Shown: piece after piece, positions 61,030 to 64,000 of the stretch
How positions within the stretch are numbered: the first letter of the stretch is position 1
Layout: each line of letters opens with the position of its first letter
Source of the DNA: Onchocerca volvulus
Taxonomy: Eukaryota; Nematoda; Chromadorea; Rhabditida; Onchocercidae
NCBI GenBank assembly: GCA_000499405.2
Contig: HG738139.1
Span: 15,247,342 to 15,311,341 of the forward strand
Direction of reading: 5' to 3'
Length of the DNA: 64,000 nucleotides
Position numbers and translations under genes: made by a program
Notes under the pieces: generated by a model
What the model was told of the DNA's origin: nothing
What the model saw: only the letters and a program-made list of their open reading frames with translations
Database searches by the model: none

Positions 61030-62460
61030 ATGTTATCACCGAATCGATCTGCTGCTGCTTCGCTCGATTTAAAAGTGAATCGCGAGCAAAATTACAACAT
61101 GACTGACTTTTTGTCACATGTGAAATTGATTATTCCTACGCTAATGTTTGAGCAAAAAGGCATTTGCGATCAAATTATGCAAACTGTCAGTAAGGGAGTT
61201 GGAGAAATCTTCTTTTTTGATGCACCAGGAGGAATTGGTAAAACGCTTCTAATTAGATTGATTTTGGCAATAAATCGATCCCAAATCTTAGCTCTTGCAT
61301 CATCCGGAATAGCTGCAACATTACTATCAAGTGGAAGAACTGCTCATTCCGCTTTGAAATTGCTGTTAAGTATGCAATAAATGCAATATTTTCAAAGCAC
61401 CCAGCATGAGGAAAGTATTGCGAAAATGCAAACTTATTGTTTGGGATGAATGTATAATGGCGCACAAAAAATCGCTTGAAGCTCTTGATCGATCATTGTA
61501 AGATTTATGTGGAAATACCAGACGATTTGGGAACATTTTAATTTTACTTGCAATTCCTCAATCGATACCAACGAACGAAATAAATATTTTCCTGAAATAC
61601 TTTACTTCGTGGTAACACGTAAAGACGTTTAAATTAACTACAATATTCATGTTTAGCTGCAAAACGATCGATCAGCTCGAATATTCTCTCATCAGTTGCT
61701 GGAAATTGGGAACGGAAAGGTGCCGGTTAATTGATCACAGGACAAATTTCATTGCCTCATAACTTCTGCAATTAAGTAACGTCAAAAGAAGAGCTGGTTG
61801 AAAAAATATTTCCCGATATTCAAATCAATTATAAGAATCACGATTGGCTGAATGAACCAACTATTCTTGCGGCCAAGAACTAAGACGTTCGACGAACTTC
61901 ACAATATTATTCAGTCTAACATTTAAAGCGAGGAGTCATTTACAAGTCAGTCAACACTATTGTGGAATTGATGAAGCTGTCAATTATATGACAGAATTTT
62001 TGAATTCACTCGATTTACCAGAAATGCCACCACACGTACTGCAGTTGAAAATTGGCATGTAAATTATCATGTTGCGAAATATCAATCAGCTAAAACTTTA
62101 CGACGGCACGCATTTTGCAGTAAACAAAGTAATGAGCAATGTCGTAAAGCAACAATCTTGACAGGACCTTTCAAAGATAAAGATGTCTTTATTCCTTGCA
62201 TTCCTATGATTCCAATAAATTTGCCATTTCAGTTTAAGAGATTGCAATTCCCAATTCGATTGGTATTTTTATTCACCATCAACAGAATAAATTTTTGAGT
62301 TCAGGGTCAATCTTAGAATTGTACGGTTTATCTATAGAAGGATTGCTTCTCACATGGAAAATTATATGCTGCGTGTTCTAGAGTCGGCAAACCGAACAAT
62401 CTCTATATCTACATAGACAATGAAACAACAAAAAATATTGTACACCAGCAAGTATTGTGA
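61030..62460 (+). pseudogene. Helitron Pif1-type helicase, broken
   Basis: The first open part (61030-61377) begins MLSPNRSAAASLDLK and contains the Walker A motif DAPGGIGKT and the family signature ASSGIAATLLSSGRTAHS. A stop at 61378-61380 is followed, in another frame, by the Walker B region WDECIMAHKKSLEALDRS, ending in another stop. Further blocks recognisable in shifting frames include LPEMPPHVLQLKIG, DVFIPCIPMIPINLP, FKRLQFPIRLVF and SHGKLYAACSRVGKPNN. The natural C-terminus seems to be the TGA at 62458-62460. The order and motifs are those of the helicase half of Helitron transposases. The Rep nuclease half that should precede it is absent between 60226 and 61030. Several stops and frameshifts make it inactive. 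Confidence 0.85.
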
Positions 62461-63039
62461 AATTATGCATATAGATGTGGCGAAAACTGAAAGATGTTAG
62501 TTAACGCCAGGACAATGATTGTAAACCAGAAATACTAAAGGTCAAGTGGCGCGACATAGTTCAAAGGGACAACAGACATGTTTACCATCAAAATGCTCCA
62601 ATTCAGACAAACAGCAAAGATCGACCCAGCAACAGCAACAGTTAGGAGTTCCAAGTGTTCCAGTTCGACAGTTCAAAGCGAGTAGACAACAGTAGAAATA
62701 CCGGACAATTCATTTGAATAGTATTCTTCTCTAGTATTGACAAAGGAAAGAATAACCCAGTGATTAATTTGTCTGGATCTTCTCTGAAAATTCTTCTTAC
62801 GAAGAAACATTCCTCATCAATCAATAAAACATTTCTCAACAGAATTCATCTCTCAAGACATAAAAATACTTTTCACATTTATTGCTGACCTAGCCTAATC
62901 ACAATAGCAAGGATCAGTCTTCAATCGAACCAAACCAAAAATCAATTACAAATTATCAGTTTTTTTTCCTCAACACTAGAAACATTCTCTTCCTCTTTTC
63001 TTTTTTCCATTTAACCAGAATGAGCGACAGCAAAGCGCG
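62461..63039. other. Helitron-adjacent sequence, unassigned
   Basis: A patch at about 62530-62700 is less AT-rich and has CAG/CAA-rich runs (for example around 62625-62645). It may be the 3' part of the element, but I cannot identify a CTRR terminus preceded by a hairpin. No coding exon is supported. Confidence 0.4.
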
Positions 63040-63212
63040 TATAAAAACATGCGCGTATTCGAATGCAAAGTTATGTCAAAATTTCAAGGCAGGAGGTAAG
63101 GACTTTTCGATATCAAAAATTTAGAATTTATATGGAAAAGGCGCGTGTTTAAGGATTTTTGGAGGTTTAAGATTTTGAACAAACGAACATTGACGTTTTT
63201 ATTTATAGAGAT
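63040..63212 (-). mobile_element. second Helitron-like 5' end, opposite orientation
   Basis: Read on the minus strand from 63212 it starts TCTCTATAAATAAAAACG and continues with GTTCGTTTGTTCAAAATCTT, shared with 2165-2190. It ends with GAAATTTTGACATAACTTTG and CATTCGAATACGCGC, shared with 2230-2280 and 60100-60140. It is preceded on the minus strand by CTAA, the kind of 3' terminus (CTRR) that would abut a neighbouring Helitron. Confidence 0.5.
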
Positions 63213-64000
63213 TAGCTGGAGCCGGACACGTGAAGCGTAACCCGCCCCCTTAGACTAGCTGGAGCTAATATTATAATAAAGCATTGCATACGATTACACG
63301 TACAGTAAGTGTGGCCATCCAGCTAGTTGAAAAATAAATGATTCTTTAAACGAAAAGTTAAAACGAAATTTTAAGAAACTCTCATTATATTGAGAAAATT
63401 GAATTAATAATTATAAAATTTCGGAATTTTCCAGGTCAAACTTGCGAAGTTAAAAATTTCACTCACGAAATGAAACAGGCTACTTTCAGAACAAACATGC
63501 CAAAATGCACTCTTTTTTGCTTTAATATGTTCATCAGTCTACAATTTAAGAAACTTCATTTCATGGAGAAGCTCAAAAATTCATTGTCATGGTTAATAGT
63601 ATTTGAAAAAAAAAAAATTCAATTCACTGTGAAAGGTATTATTTGCGATAACAAATAAAAAATGAATTACCTCGAAGTTGAAGGTGAGAATTTATACACT
63701 GTAATTTTTTCGCATCATCAATAAAAAACTTTGGTCAAAAATTTTGACTAATTCAGTTAATTAATATGCAAAATTACTGGGCGGAACTATCCACAGGGGG
63801 CAATGAACAAAAGAAATTACTGTAGATTTCTGCACAATTTCATCCTACTGTTGAATAAAAAATTAATTTTCGAATGAAAGGCTAAATATCAAATTTTCGG
63901 CATCCGGAAAAATCCAAAAAAAAAATCATAATTGCCAGTATAATTTTTCAAGAATTCAGTACAGTGAGATTCTAGTCGATTTCTGTGTTATGGTGAGAAA
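63213..64000. other. unassigned right-hand end
   Basis: A GC-rich patch at 63216-63265 contains AGCTGGAGCC and GACTAGCTGG. The remainder is AT-rich sequence with one short unconvincing open frame. No gene or known repeat is recognised. Confidence 0.5.

Noticed and set aside
61030..61377. Helicase fragment as a live host PIF1 gene
   Set aside because: The motifs and their order are of the Helitron type, and downstream parts are broken by several stops and frame changes.

Overview
This window is eukaryotic nuclear DNA, most likely from a filarial (onchocercid) nematode. It is very AT-rich and packed with homopolymers. Its genes are split into many short exons with strong TTTCAG-type acceptors, likely spliced-leader acceptors sit a few bases before start codons, and the GH18 chitinase closely resembles the microfilarial chitinase family. 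The assignment rests on recalled protein families; no database search was possible, and the genus cannot be settled. No rRNA, tRNA or prokaryotic-type features were found.

Layout: 1-14289 is a gene-poor, repeat-rich stretch with no supportable coding exon. 14299-28306 (+) is clu-1/CLUH in 25 exons, encoding about 1371 aa. 28422-31504 is empty. 31505-41166 (-) is a NOMO/nra-4 orthologue in 21 exons, about 1140 aa, convergent with clu-1. 42107-46834 (-) is a CDF/SLC30 zinc transporter in 9 exons, 384 aa, on the same strand about 0.94 kb upstream of NOMO. 46835-53926 has no intact gene but holds decayed chitinase copies on both strands and a possible solo LTR. 53955-59909 (+) is a full-length chitinase-like gene in 12 exons. 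60028-63212 holds Helitron material: 5' ends, a low-complexity block and a broken Pif1-type helicase.

The genes are not one pathway. CLUH binds mRNAs for mitochondrial proteins, NOMO is an ER membrane chaperone partner, the SLC30 protein moves zinc out of the cytosol, and the chitinase would act on chitin in eggshell, sheath or cuticle remodelling.

The most interesting signal is the chitinase locus. The surviving gene has Ser in place of an Asp of the catalytic DxxDxDxE motif, lacks the last Cys of its chitin-binding domain, and shows an apparent one-base frame break at the exon 3/4 junction. Nearby there are previously unflagged relics: exons 8, 9 and 10 in order on the minus strand (49378-50050) and the last exon on the plus strand (47627-47765). 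This is a local chitinase family in birth-and-death turnover. Secondary points are a clu-1 intron that must end in TG rather than AG, two GC-AG introns, and long near-perfect hairpins in NOMO introns.
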